Shown piece by piece: positions 52,933-61,590 of a stretch of DNA of 64,000 bases (positions are counted from its first letter, which is position 1; every line of letters starts with the position of its first letter). The notes beneath the pieces are model-generated. The model worked only from the letters and a program-made list of their open reading frames with translations. It ran no database searches and was not told the DNA's origin. Position numbers and translations under genes: made by a program. The DNA comes from Acidimicrobiales bacterium (GTDB taxonomy: Bacteria > Actinomycetota > Acidimicrobiia > Acidimicrobiales > MedAcidi-G1): the NCBI GenBank assembly GCA_014237715.1, contig JAAZZG010000001.1, forward strand, positions 62,001-126,000. Direction: 5' to 3'.

Positions 52933-54156
52933 TCACAGGAGGCGTTCCTTCTCGTCGCGGAGGTCAAAGGCGATCTTGGTGGCGCCCCGGCGCCCGGCCG
53001 AGGCCGCATGCTCAAGGGCATCGCGGTAGCGGGCGAGGGGGTAGGTGGCCGACACGAGCGAACCGAGGCTGGCGGCACCGACTAGGTCGGCGGCCAGGTC
53101 GAAGGTCCGGCGCTCCGTGCCGTCGGGGAGCGTCTCGGTGCCGTAGGTGTAGGCGCCCACCAGGGTGATCTCGCGGTGCCAGAGGGGAGTCAACTCGAGA
53201 GAGATCTCGGCGGGCATGCCGACGAGCACGATGCGACCTCGCGGGCGGACGATGGCCAGCGCGTCGGTGAGACTGGAAGAGGATCCGACACAGTCGATGA
53301 CCACGTCAGCACCGCCGGTGAGTCGATCCACCAACCCTTCGGTCAGGGTCTCGCCGAGCCCGGGTGCGCCGATGGCCCGGCTTCCGGTGATCCGACGGAC
53401 GGCCCGCCGGATCTCATCGGGAGCGACCACGTGGTCGGCGCCTAGGGCGGCGGCCTGTCGGCGCTGTTCGGGGTAGCGGGCGGTGGCCACCACGGTGCTA
53501 GGCGTCGCGTGGGCCCGGAGGGCGGCCAGGGTCACCAGGCCGAGGGTGCCGGCTCCCAGTACGGCGACCACGCCGCCGTCGGGTACCTCGGCCATCAGGG
53601 CGGCATGCACCCCGCAGGCCGTGGGCTCGACCATGACGGCCGCTTCGTCGTCGAGGGTCTCGGGAACGGGATGCAACTGGCTGGGGTGAGCGTTGAACGC
53701 CGTGGACCAGCCGCCCCCAGTGTCGTGGCAGGAACCGATCTGGATCCCGGGTTCGAGATCGCCGAACGAGGTGTGTTCGCAGTTGCCGAGGTGGCCCTCC
53801 GCACACGGGGTGCACGTCGGGTCGAGGTTTCGGCTGACGCAGCCCAGAACCGGTTCCAGGACGACCCGGGAGCCATTGTCAAGGTCGCCGACCACCTCGT
53901 GGCCGGGGACGAACGGGAACGACACGAGCGGTTCGAAGTAGCGGGCCGAGCGGCCGTCGACGGTAGCTAGATCGGAGCCGCAGATACCCGATAGCCGAGG
54001 GCGGACCCGCACCCAGTCGGGGCCCGGTGTCCGAGAGGTATCGAGGTCGACGAGCTTGAGTGGTCCGGCCGACGATCCCCGTCCGGGCGTGATGCTGCCG
54101 GCCATGCGGGCCGCCGCGTAACGGGGCAGGTTCCGGCGGAACTGCAGAGCCTTCAT
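52933..54156 (-). CDS. Zinc-dependent alcohol dehydrogenase
   Basis: 407-residue medium-chain dehydrogenase. SGICGSDLAT holds the catalytic-zinc Cys (about 59), PGHEVVGD the His and Glu, and CTPCAEGHLGNC the structural zinc site (about 112-123). VLGAGTLGLV is the nucleotide-binding motif. A 40-residue N-terminal extension precedes the GroES-like domain. Position between the acyl reductase-HAD and LarA-like genes (gaps of 16 and 13 bases) suggests it handles the aldehyde or alcohol of that pathway. Confidence 0.92.
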   Translation of the reverse strand: MKALQFRRNLPRYAAARMAGSITPGRGSSAGPLKLVDLDTSRTPGPDWVRVRPRLSGICGSDLATVDGRSARYFEPLVSFPFVPGHEVVGDLDNGSRVVLEPVLGCVSRNLDPTCTPCAEGHLGNCEHTSFGDLEPGIQIGSCHDTGGGWSTAFNAHPSQLHPVPETLDDEAAVMVEPTACGVHAALMAEVPDGGVVAVLGAGTLGLVTLAALRAHATPSTVVATARYPEQRRQAAALGADHVVAPDEIRRAVRRITGSRAIGAPGLGETLTEGLVDRLTGGADVVIDCVGSSSSLTDALAIVRPRGRIVLVGMPAEISLELTPLWHREITLVGAYTYGTETLPDGTERRTFDLAADLVGAASLGSLVSATYPLARYRDALEHAASAGRRGATKIAFDLRDEKERLL

Positions 54157-54172
54157 CTGATGGTGCCCACGG

Positions 54173-56506
54173 TCATCTGGTGGTGCCTACGGTTCGCATC
54201 GGAGCCAGCGGCAAAGGGCTGCGGTGCATGCCGGGCGACTTCTGGAAGTCCTCAACGAGCCAGCCCCGCTTACGGGCGATACCGGCTAGGCGGGTCTCCG
54301 GGTTGACGGCAACCGGGAAGCCGACGGCCTCCAGCATCGGAAGGTCGCTGGCCGAATCTGCGTAGGCCACCGACTCGCTCAGGTCCAGATCGTGAGCTGC
54401 GGCGTAGTCGACGAGGGCCTGGTAGCGGGCTTCGCCGGTCGGTGGAACGGAGGTCAGTTGGCCGTCGTATTTTCCATCCACCACGCCCAACTCGGCACAG
54501 ACGATGTCGTCGAAGAGCGGACGGAACGGCTCGACGACGAAGTCCAGGGCACCGGTGATGAGCAGTGTGCGGTGGCCCAGAGTCCGGTGCTCGCGCACCC
54601 GACGGATAGCCGCCGGAAATGACTTGGCCAGAATCATTTCGCTGAACTTCTCGGTGGCGTCGATGGTGATCTGCTCGACGGGGGCGCCGTCGTACCGGCG
54701 GTAGAAGTGACGTAGGAAGTCGCTGCGATCCTTCTTGTCGAGCGACAACAGGGCGGGCGCCTCGGCTACCAGCCCGGCCACGAAGCGGACCCGATCGCGA
54801 CCACGCAGACGTCGGCTGCCCAGCCACGCGTAGCTGGCCACCACGTTGGACGCGATGAGGGTGTTCTCCAGGTCGAAGGCGGCCAGGTGGCGTTCGGGGG
54901 CCAGGGCCTGTCGGCGCAGGCGGGCCGATCGACTCTCGCCGCCCCGTGACGGTGGCTTCATGGGAACCCGGCCGGCCTTGACGACCGATGGGAGGTGGAC
55001 GTCGGGGACGTAGGCCTCCCAGTCGATGATCCGGGGGTCGAAGGTGAAGGCCGCCTGATCAGCGCCATCGAGCGAATCCCAGAGGGCCATCAGCTGGTCC
55101 AGTCCGTATTCGGCCTCGCACTCGGCATAGGCGCCGTACAGATCGACGTAGCCCTCGGCCCGTTGGATCAACTCTCGCTGCTCCTCTAGGTGGGTGCCCA
55201 CCAGAGCCTGGCGGCCCCGCACGGGTAGGACGTCAAACACCTTCTGGGCATGGTCGAGCATCGCGGCGGCCCGTTGCAGCTGTTTCTTGACCCGGCCCCG
55301 GCCGGGGAACGACCACTCGGGCACCGGGATGGGCTGGCCCATGTCGTCGTAGATGGGGTGTTCGGTGAACCACTCACGCACCTGGTCGACCAAGGTGCCG
55401 TAGCGAAGCGGGTTGACCGAACCGGAGGCCACCTGGACGATGTCGGGTCCATCGTCGGCGGCCAGGGGCCCGCGGGCGGCCACTGCGCAGATGGCGGCCA
55501 CCACGAAGTCGACCGGGATGACGTCGATGGTTCCTTCGGGAACGCCGGGGAACTCCTTCAGGAGGCCACGGGCGTACGAGATGATGACCGGCTCGGCCAT
55601 TCTGAAGCCACGGATCCAGCCGGGCGACGGCTCGGCAAAGGCCGATTCGATGATGGCCGGACGGACCACGCTGACTGGTACGTCGCCACGGGACTCGGCG
55701 GTGGCGATCTCGCCGAGGGCCTTGGTGTAGGCGTAGGCGTCGGGGAAGCCGAGTGACGAGGCGCGAGCGACGCCGGATTCGGCCATGCGGTCGTCGACCC
55801 ATCGGGATCGCAGCTGCTCGGTCTTGGCGGCAAGGTTGGGCGTGCCGGCAGCACCGAGTTCGCCGTGAGCCTTGGAGCGGAAGTCGGCGAGGCTCTCCGG
55901 GGTACGGCTGGCCGTCTCGGTCTCGCGACGGATGCGACGTGCGGCGTCGACCTCGGTGCGCCAGTCGACGTCGACGAAGAACGGGCTAGCGTCGACCGGC
56001 TCCTCGGGGGCGGCACCCCGACGGCTACCAGCCACGTAACAGGTGGACACGGTCACCACATGGGGGGCCACGCCCAACTCGGACAGGGTCTCGACGACTC
56101 GGACTGGCCCCAGCAGGTTGACCTCGACGGCCTGGTCCAGTGGTGAGTCGAAGCTCACCGCAGCGGCCGAATGGATGACGACGTCGCATGTGGCGAGAAC
56201 GGCCCGGCCGTCGTCGTCCAGGCCGAGTCCGTCGACGGTGACGTCACCGGCCAACGCTGTGACCCGTCGGGCGGTCATCTCGGCGAAGCCATCGGCACCG
56301 AGGGCATCGCGTAGTGAGTCAAAGGCGTCGTTGCGGAGGATGTCGCGTTCGACCCGTCGGTCCGCCCCCCGTCGACCTGGCCGGACGATCAGGACGAGTT
56401 CACAGCTGGGGGCCGAACGAAGGAGGCGTTCGACGAGCGCGGTCCCGAGGAAGCCGGTGCTTCCGGTGATGGCGATGCGCCGCCCGGCGAGGGATTCGGG
56501 GATCAC
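54173..56506 (-). CDS. Acyl reductase-HAD fusion protein
   Basis: 777-residue two-domain enzyme. Residues 1-500 are an extended SDR of the fatty acyl-CoA/thioester reductase (male-sterility, NAD-binding 4) type: TGSTGFLGTALVERLL for NAD(P)H and YAYTKALGE with the catalytic Tyr and Lys (about 260). Residues 540-750 are a HAD-IB phosphatase-like domain: FDLENTL, LLITGA and YADSASDLPML. In motif I the second Asp of DxD is Glu (DLENT), so hydrolase activity may be altered. GTG 56506. It heads a four-gene operon and diverges from a TetR gene with a 9-bp inverted repeat between them. Confidence 0.88.
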   Translation of the reverse strand: MIPESLAGRRIAITGSTGFLGTALVERLLRSAPSCELVLIVRPGRRGADRRVERDILRNDAFDSLRDALGADGFAEMTARRVTALAGDVTVDGLGLDDDGRAVLATCDVVIHSAAAVSFDSPLDQAVEVNLLGPVRVVETLSELGVAPHVVTVSTCYVAGSRRGAAPEEPVDASPFFVDVDWRTEVDAARRIRRETETASRTPESLADFRSKAHGELGAAGTPNLAAKTEQLRSRWVDDRMAESGVARASSLGFPDAYAYTKALGEIATAESRGDVPVSVVRPAIIESAFAEPSPGWIRGFRMAEPVIISYARGLLKEFPGVPEGTIDVIPVDFVVAAICAVAARGPLAADDGPDIVQVASGSVNPLRYGTLVDQVREWFTEHPIYDDMGQPIPVPEWSFPGRGRVKKQLQRAAAMLDHAQKVFDVLPVRGRQALVGTHLEEQRELIQRAEGYVDLYGAYAECEAEYGLDQLMALWDSLDGADQAAFTFDPRIIDWEAYVPDVHLPSVVKAGRVPMKPPSRGGESRSARLRRQALAPERHLAAFDLENTLIASNVVASYAWLGSRRLRGRDRVRFVAGLVAEAPALLSLDKKDRSDFLRHFYRRYDGAPVEQITIDATEKFSEMILAKSFPAAIRRVREHRTLGHRTLLITGALDFVVEPFRPLFDDIVCAELGVVDGKYDGQLTSVPPTGEARYQALVDYAAAHDLDLSESVAYADSASDLPMLEAVGFPVAVNPETRLAGIARKRGWLVEDFQKSPGMHRSPLPLAPMRTVGTTR

Positions 56507-56515
56507 GGGGGCTTT

Positions 56516-56551
56516 TCTACCAGAATGCCGGCCTCCTTACCATCTGGTAGA
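56516..56551. promoter_or_regulatory. TetR-type operator in divergent promoter
   Basis: Perfect 9-base inverted repeat TCTACCAGA / TCTGGTAGA separated by 18 bases, in the 66-base region between the reductase-HAD start (56506) and the TetR start (56573). Its place suggests that the TetR protein controls both directions. Confidence 0.6.
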
Positions 56552-56572
56552 GAGCGGGACTACGGTTGCGAT

Positions 56573-57199
56573 GTGGCGACCACCGGGGAGCGGGGCAACA
56601 CTAGAGAGCTGGTGTTGGACGCTGCCCTCGCCTCCTTCGGTACCACCGGCTATGACGGCACCTCGCTGGACGACCTGGCAGCCGGCCTGGGGATCCGAAA
56701 GCAGACGATCCTCTACCACTTCGTCTCCAAACGCCGGTTGCTGGACTCGGTCGTCGACCACTGCGCCGGCGAACTGACCATGGCCTTGGAAGGGGTCTTG
56801 GCCGAGTCCAGATCCGTCGGAGGAAGCGACTGGGAGCGGGTTGAGGGCATGGTCCGCGAGGTGTTTCGCCTGGCGCTGGACCAGCCGGTCCTGCTGGGCC
56901 TGCTGCGTGAGGTCAGTCGCCCCAACTCGCCGGGCGCGGTTCGGGTTCGGACTCACCTCGAGCCCCTGATGGCCCGGGCCCGCCGGTGGATGGAGGACGA
57001 GATGGCGGCGGGACGCATGCGACGAACTGACGCCCAACTGCTTCTTTTGAGTGCGTACTCGACCGTGGTGGGGGTGGCCACCGAGATCGAGGTGCTGCGG
57101 GCTGCGGGTGTGGGGCCGACCCTGCGTCCGGTGGTACAGCGACGTGGCGAACTGCTGCGGTTCCTGCGTCGGTCGCTGGATCCCGCCGCCGGTAGCTAG
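56573..57199 (+). CDS. TetR family transcriptional regulator
   Basis: 208-residue regulator. The N-terminal helix-turn-helix reads GYDGTSLDDLAAGLGIRKQT followed by LYHFVSKRRLLDSVV; the ligand domain (60-208) is helical and unassigned. Start GTG 56573 is chosen because the palindrome at 56516-56551 should stay untranslated; the frame opens at 56525. It is divergent from the acyl reductase-HAD operon, so the ligand is probably an acyl compound of that pathway (inference). Confidence 0.9.
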   Translation: MATTGERGNTRELVLDAALASFGTTGYDGTSLDDLAAGLGIRKQTILYHFVSKRRLLDSVVDHCAGELTMALEGVLAESRSVGGSDWERVEGMVREVFRLALDQPVLLGLLREVSRPNSPGAVRVRTHLEPLMARARRWMEDEMAAGRMRRTDAQLLLLSAYSTVVGVATEIEVLRAAGVGPTLRPVVQRRGELLRFLRRSLDPAAGS

Positions 57200-57223
57200 T
57201 TGCCCGCTCCCGACGGCTGGTGC

Positions 57224-58339
57224 TCAGTGGCCGGTGTTGCGGCGGCGCCGGGTGTGGCGGGTAACGGCCAGATCGACCAGACGGTCGATGAGCGCCGAGT
57301 AGGTGAGCCCGGCAGCCTGCCAGAGCCGGGGATACATCGAGATAGGGGTGAAGCCGGGGATCGTGTTGACCTCGTTGCAAAGCATCCGGCCGTCGTCGGC
57401 AATGAAGAAGTCCACTCGGGCCATACCGGCGCAGCGCAGGGCAAGGTAGGCACGGGCGGCCATCTCTTGGAAGCCAACGATCACCTCTGGGGAGAGGTCC
57501 GGGTCGATGACGAGCTCGGCGGCGTCGGTCTCGTACTTGTCGGCGTAGCTGTAGAAGGTGGCACCCGGTCGGATCTCGCCGGGCCCCGATACCTGCGGGT
57601 TCCGGTCCCCCAGAACGGCGAATTCGATCTCCCGGCCGGCAATGGCTTCCTCGACGACCACCCACTCGTCGTAGAGAGCGGCGGTGGCGAGGGCCTCGGC
57701 GAGGGAGGCCTCGTCGGTGGCCCGTGAGACGCCCACTGAAGAACCCATGTTGGCCGGCTTCACAAATAGCGTCGGTCCCAGGTCGGCCATCAGTTCGACC
57801 AACAGGGCCCGGTACCCGTCGGAGTTGGCGTGGGTTCCCGGGCCGACCAGTCGGTCGGCGTGGATGGCCCGGTATCGCGCCTGGGCGATGCCGTGGTGGG
57901 CCAGGACGTCTTTGGCGGCCAGCTTGTCCATGGCCAGGGCCGAACCGAGCACGCCGGACCCCACGTAGGGCACGTCCGCCAACTCAAGGAGGCCCTGAAG
58001 CGTGCCGTCCTCGCCGAGTGGTCCGTGGACGAGGGGAAAGACAATCAGGGACCCGGGCTCGGCGTCGGGTCCTGCTTGGGCTACGAGTTCGGCGAGTCGG
58101 GGGAGTGGATCCCAGGTCGTGCCCGTCGGATCGAGGCGGTCGGGGAGGTTGCCGGCCGCCAGAGCATCGGCCGCCGCGTCGGCGTACGCCCAGCGGCCCT
58201 CCCGGTCGATCCCGATGGGGATGAGTTCGTAGCGGTCGGGGTTCGCTGCGGCCAGCACGTGGCGGGCCGAGACGCACGAGACGTCGTGCTCGGCACTCCG
58301 ACCCCCGAACAGGACGACGAGACGACGGCGGCTAGACAC
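57224..58339 (-). CDS. ddl: D-alanine--D-alanine ligase
   Basis: ATP-grasp enzyme that makes the D-Ala-D-Ala dipeptide for peptidoglycan, 371 residues. VLFGGRSAEHDVS at the N-terminus, PLVHGPLGEDGTLQGLLEL, VKPANMGSSVGV and the metal-binding MARVDFFIADDGRMLCNEVNT stretch (in parts) are all as expected. GTG 58339. Divergent from murF, which uses its product, across 41 bases. Confidence 0.95.
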   Translation of the reverse strand: MSSRRRLVVLFGGRSAEHDVSCVSARHVLAAANPDRYELIPIGIDREGRWAYADAAADALAAGNLPDRLDPTGTTWDPLPRLAELVAQAGPDAEPGSLIVFPLVHGPLGEDGTLQGLLELADVPYVGSGVLGSALAMDKLAAKDVLAHHGIAQARYRAIHADRLVGPGTHANSDGYRALLVELMADLGPTLFVKPANMGSSVGVSRATDEASLAEALATAALYDEWVVVEEAIAGREIEFAVLGDRNPQVSGPGEIRPGATFYSYADKYETDAAELVIDPDLSPEVIVGFQEMAARAYLALRCAGMARVDFFIADDGRMLCNEVNTIPGFTPISMYPRLWQAAGLTYSALIDRLVDLAVTRHTRRRRNTGH

Positions 58340-58380
58340 CTGAGCATCGTAGGGTCGCGTTCCGTGAGGTACCGGGCACC

Positions 58381-59706
58381 GTGAGGATGTGGGCGTCAGA
58401 GGTCGCGAGAGCGACCGGTGGGGAACTGGTCGGCGAGGACGTGTTGGTCGACGGAGCAACCCAGGATTCCCGCACGGCCACGCCTGGATGCCTGTTCGTG
58501 CCACTGGTGGCCGACCGCGACGGACACGATTTCATTGAGGCGGCCATCGCCGCCGGAGCGGCAGCCCACCTGACAGATCGCAACGAGATCTCACCGGCCA
58601 CCACGGCGATACGGGTCGCCGACACGTCGGCCGCGCTAACCGCGCTTGGTGCAGCTGCTCGCCGGTCAGTGGGCGCCGGTGGCGGCCGGGTGGTGGGTAT
58701 TACTGGGAGTGTGGGAAAGACCTCAACCAAGGACCTGGTCGCAGCGGTGATGGCCTGCAGCGGCACGACGCACGCCAGCGACCGGTCGTTCAACAACGAG
58801 ATCGGGGTGCCACTGACATTGCTAGGTGCGCCGGCCGACGCCGCGCACGTGGTGGTCGAGATGGGGGCTCGCAGCGAGGGCGATATTGCCGACCTTGCCG
58901 GGCTGGCCCGTCCCGACGTCGGGGTACTGACCACCGTGGCGAATGCCCACACCGGGAGCTTCGGATTCCTGGAGGTCGTTGCCCGCACCAAGGGTGAACT
59001 GTTCGACGGATTGCCGCCCGACGGGTGTGCTGTCGTCCACGCCGACGTCCCCGAGGCTCTGGCCCAGGCGGACCGGGCCCGATGCCCGGTTCTGACATTC
59101 GGTGACCGTGGCGAGGTAAGGGCCCAAGATGTACGGCTCGACGACGTGCTCCGACCGACCTTCCGATTGGAATCTCCGTGGGGACGGGTCGAGGTGAAAC
59201 TCGATGCCCGGGGTGTCCACATGGTGGCCAACGCGTTGGCGGCTGCCGCGGTCGGCTTGGTGGAGGGAGTCGGGCTGGACGATGTGGCGACCGGTCTGGC
59301 CGAAGCTCGGCTCTCCCCGTGGCGAATGGAGGTGGTGACCGGCTCCTCGGGATGCACCGTGGTCAACGACGCCTACAACGCCAATCCGACCTCGACGATG
59401 GCTGCCCTCGATGCGCTTGCCGCTCTCCCGGAGGGCGGGCGGCGGATAGCGGTGCTAGGCGTGATGGCCGAACTGGGAGACCACGGACCGGCGGCACACG
59501 CGGCGGTGGCTGGACACGCTGCTGATCTCGGCGTGGAGGTCCTTGCCGCGGGTACCGATCTCTACGGGGTGGATGGGCTGAAAGACACGGCCGCTGCGAT
59601 CACCGTGCTGGGGGAGCGTGCCCTGGGTCAAGGCGACGCCGTTCTGGTCAAGGGGAGCCGTGTGGCCGGACTTGAAGCGGTGGTCGAAGGCTTGGTGGGC
59701 GGATAG
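58381..59706 (+). CDS. murF: UDP-MurNAc-tripeptide D-Ala-D-Ala ligase
   Basis: Adds D-Ala-D-Ala to the muropeptide precursor. The 441-residue Mur ligase shows DSRTATPGCLFVPL, the ATP loop GITGSVGKTSTKDL, FNNEIGVPLTLL, and VVNDAYNANPTSTMAALDAL in the C-terminal domain, with VLGVMAELGD. GTG 58381 (ATG 58387 is possible). It pairs with the divergent ddl. A 10-base hairpin follows the stop. Confidence 0.95.
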   Translation: MRMWASEVARATGGELVGEDVLVDGATQDSRTATPGCLFVPLVADRDGHDFIEAAIAAGAAAHLTDRNEISPATTAIRVADTSAALTALGAAARRSVGAGGGRVVGITGSVGKTSTKDLVAAVMACSGTTHASDRSFNNEIGVPLTLLGAPADAAHVVVEMGARSEGDIADLAGLARPDVGVLTTVANAHTGSFGFLEVVARTKGELFDGLPPDGCAVVHADVPEALAQADRARCPVLTFGDRGEVRAQDVRLDDVLRPTFRLESPWGRVEVKLDARGVHMVANALAAAAVGLVEGVGLDDVATGLAEARLSPWRMEVVTGSSGCTVVNDAYNANPTSTMAALDALAALPEGGRRIAVLGVMAELGDHGPAAHAAVAGHAADLGVEVLAAGTDLYGVDGLKDTAAAITVLGERALGQGDAVLVKGSRVAGLEAVVEGLVGG

Positions 59707-59711
59707 TTGAA

Positions 59712-59743
59712 GGTCTGCTCGACGGGTAGCTGACGAGCAGACC
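59712..59743. terminator. Bidirectional hairpin terminator
   Basis: Perfect 10-base inverted repeat GGTCTGCTCG / CGAGCAGACC with a 12-base spacer, between the stops of convergent murF and the zinc-ribbon gene. Confidence 0.6.
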
Positions 59744-59745
59744 GG

Positions 59746-60117
59746 TCAGTCGACGTCGTGGGGGAGCTCGGAGGGTCGCAGCGGCGAGTTGGTCTTGTTC
59801 CAGTCGGCCAGGCGTTCGGGTTCGCACGTCGGGCATAGGTACACGACCCGCATCGACTGGATGGACAGCTGGGTTCCTCGGGACTTGTCGACAATGGACT
59901 GCAACGCGGTCCGGACCTCGGTGCTGCCACACGTCGGGCAGGTGGGTTTCAGGTCTCGGACCCACGAGAGGGCACACGATCCGCAGGTCACGGTGATCGT
60001 CTGTTGGCCGGGTTCGCCGTCGCGACGCCCCGATAGGTCGTCGTCCTCGCTGCAGCCCGGGCAGATCAGGTCATCCACGCTGTTCACGTTAGGGCCGGCG
60101 TCGGGCGCCCCGGCCAT
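59746..60117 (-). CDS. Zinc-ribbon protein of unknown function
   Basis: 123 residues with four CxxC pairs: CPGC, CGSC, CPTC and CPTC, enough for two zinc sites. The C-terminal part (ERLADWNKTNSPLRPSELP) is conserved-looking but unassigned. ATG 60117 is chosen; GTG 60087 would remove ten residues. It is divergent from the J-domain gene. Confidence 0.72.
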   Translation of the reverse strand: MAGAPDAGPNVNSVDDLICPGCSEDDDLSGRRDGEPGQQTITVTCGSCALSWVRDLKPTCPTCGSTEVRTALQSIVDKSRGTQLSIQSMRVVYLCPTCEPERLADWNKTNSPLRPSELPHDVD

Positions 60118-60146
60118 GGTTACTGACTCGACCGTAGGGTGAGCCG

Positions 60147-60779
60147 GTGACCGGTCCCGTCGACCATTACCGCACACTCGGGGTGCCGATTGATGCCGCA
60201 CCCGAAGTCGTGCGCGACGCCTATCGGGATCTGGCCCGGCGACTCCACCCCGATTGGGTGGTCGACCCGTCAAAGCGAGCCGGGTCAGCCGAACGGATGG
60301 CTGAGGTCAATGAGGCTTGGCGGGTGTTGGGCGATGAGGGTCGACGGGCGGTCTATGACCGGTCTCGCTCGCCGACCCCGGCCCCTCGGCGCCCTCCGAT
60401 GGGATCTCCGGTAGATGACTGGCCTAACGGGAGACAGGGCGATTCGTTCGACGGGGTCAAAGTGTCGCCGGCAGCCGGGTGTGCACTACGGGTCGGCCCG
60501 GTGGTGCTGGCCCTCGCCGTGATGCTGGGAATCCTCATCGCCACCGCGGTCCTAGGACCCGAGGGAGAGGTGCCGTCGAGAATGGATGCGGGGCGCTGCG
60601 TCGAACTGGCCACGACGGTTCGGGTGGTGCCGTGCACGGTTGAGACCCCGATGATCGTGGCCCGGGGCGTGGCTGGGACGACCTGTCCGATGGTTGGTGC
60701 ATCGGCGGCGGTGGCTGTGATGCTCCCATCGAGGACCGAACAGATTTGCGTAGCACCGCCGGGGACCCCGGTGCCCTGA
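60147..60779 (+). CDS. J-domain membrane protein
   Basis: 210 residues. The N-terminal 70 form a DnaJ domain (DHYRTLGVPIDAAPEVVRDAY, split before RDLARRLHPDW) with the HPD tripeptide that stimulates DnaK ATPase. A Pro/Arg linker follows, then one membrane helix near 115-140 (VVLALAVMLGILIATAVLG) and an exported tail with Cys residues (RCVELATTVRVVPCTVE). It lacks the Gly/Phe and zinc-finger regions of true DnaJ, so it is a specialised membrane co-chaperone. GTG 60147. Confidence 0.82.
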   Translation: MTGPVDHYRTLGVPIDAAPEVVRDAYRDLARRLHPDWVVDPSKRAGSAERMAEVNEAWRVLGDEGRRAVYDRSRSPTPAPRRPPMGSPVDDWPNGRQGDSFDGVKVSPAAGCALRVGPVVLALAVMLGILIATAVLGPEGEVPSRMDAGRCVELATTVRVVPCTVETPMIVARGVAGTTCPMVGASAAVAVMLPSRTEQICVAPPGTPVP

Positions 60780-60817
60780 CCGGTCATCGGACGCCGCCGG
60801 TACCATCTTCGCCCAGC

Positions 60818-60891
60818 GGACCGTTAGCTCAGTTGGCTAGAGCGCTCGCCTCACACGCGAGAGGTCACTGGTTCGAGTCCAGTACGGTCCA
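60818..60891 (+). tRNA. tRNA-Val (CAC)
   Basis: 74-base tRNA: acceptor GGACCGT / ACGGTCC, anticodon stem CTCGC / GCGAG with loop CTCACAC (anticodon CAC, reads GUG), T arm ACTGG TTCGAGT CCAGT. CCA is not encoded. I looked for a duplicated 3' end downstream as a sign of integration and saw none up to 64000. Confidence 0.96.
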
Positions 60892-60894
60892 CGA

Positions 60895-60931
60895 AAAGGC
60901 CTGTTGATCTGCACTGTTGGTGCGGCCCTTT
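60895..60931 (+). terminator. Terminator after tRNA-Val
   Basis: AAAGGCC / GGCCCTTT outer stem (one bulge) enclosing a perfect GCAC / GTGC inner stem, ending in TTTAG. It starts 4 bases after the tRNA. Confidence 0.5.
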
Positions 60932-60969
60932 AGTTTGGTGATGGCTTAGAGTCCCCAACCCACCACCCA

Positions 60970-61030
60970 CTTAGGGTGTCTGTGGTCTCTCGACTTCCAT
61001 CTACCTAAAGCTCGCCTGCGCGTGTCCACA
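60970..61030 (+). repeat. Leader repeat, copy A (partial)
   Basis: Shares CTTAGGGYGTCYGTGGTCTC and CCTAAAGCTCGCCTG with copy B at 61456, in the same order and similar spacing. It is not followed by a lipoprotein gene, so it looks like a leftover of a repeat-mediated rearrangement. Confidence 0.65.
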
Positions 61031-61065
61031 CCCTGGGGCTCCGATACCCCTTAGTCCGCTGGGAC

Positions 61066-61374
61066 TTAGCCCATAGCGTCCGTGAATACAGGCCAGAGTT
61101 CTTCCATCGTGCTGAACATCCCGCGTGAGACGACATCGAGAAGTTGCTTGGCATCTATTTGAATTGCCGCCCTGGCCGCCGATTCGGGGTCTGGGAATGT
61201 GGTGATCGCCACGTTGGCGGCCTGAGCGTGGTCGTAGCCGATCATCCCCATTTCACCACCGTTAGCAGCGACGATTCCTTGCACCTGAGCGAAGATCGCA
61301 TTCGCCTCGTCCGCATTTGACGCAGTACGAAAGGCTGCACCCGGCCTGCTCACAGTGATCGTTGTGTAGGACAT
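61066..61374 (-). CDS. Small protein of unknown function
   Basis: 102 residues, not recognised. It opens MSYTTITVSRPGAAFRTAS, then DEANAIFAQVQGIVAANGGE and MIGYDHAQAANVAITTFPD, a pattern that suggests a small alpha-beta ferredoxin-like or dabb-type barrel fold (inference). ATG 61374 is preceded by GGGGGAA. It is oriented against its neighbours and lies between leader repeat copies A and B. Confidence 0.6.
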   Translation of the reverse strand: MSYTTITVSRPGAAFRTASNADEANAIFAQVQGIVAANGGEMGMIGYDHAQAANVAITTFPDPESAARAAIQIDAKQLLDVVSRGMFSTMEELWPVFTDAMG

Positions 61375-61455
61375 CGTTCCCCCATTTGTTGTGAAGGGGC
61401 GATCTTTCCACACCGACCAACGACCTTCTCTAGGACCCCTTCTAGACGGTCACCC

Positions 61456-61590
61456 GCTTAGGGCGTCCGTGGTCTCTTCCGTCGAACTAGACCTCATCCG
61501 CCTAAAGCTCGCCTGTACGTATTTGCACCGGTGGCGTCAGCGACGCCACCCCCCTCAGGGGAGGGGTGACAGACTCAAACCGTGAAGAAG
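61456..61590 (+). repeat. Leader repeat, copy B
   Basis: Shares its first part with copy A and its second part (CGCCTGTACGTAT, GGCGTCAG, CCCCTCAGGGG, GGGGTGACAGACT and the first codons) with copy C. It contains the small hairpins GGCGTC / GACGCC and CCCCT / AGGGG and runs into the lipoprotein gene at 61582. Confidence 0.75.

Noticed and set aside
51558-53168. 536-codon + strand frame opposite the LarA-like and ADH genes
   Set aside because: It runs across two real genes on the other strand, and its composition is typical of antisense frames in GC-rich DNA.
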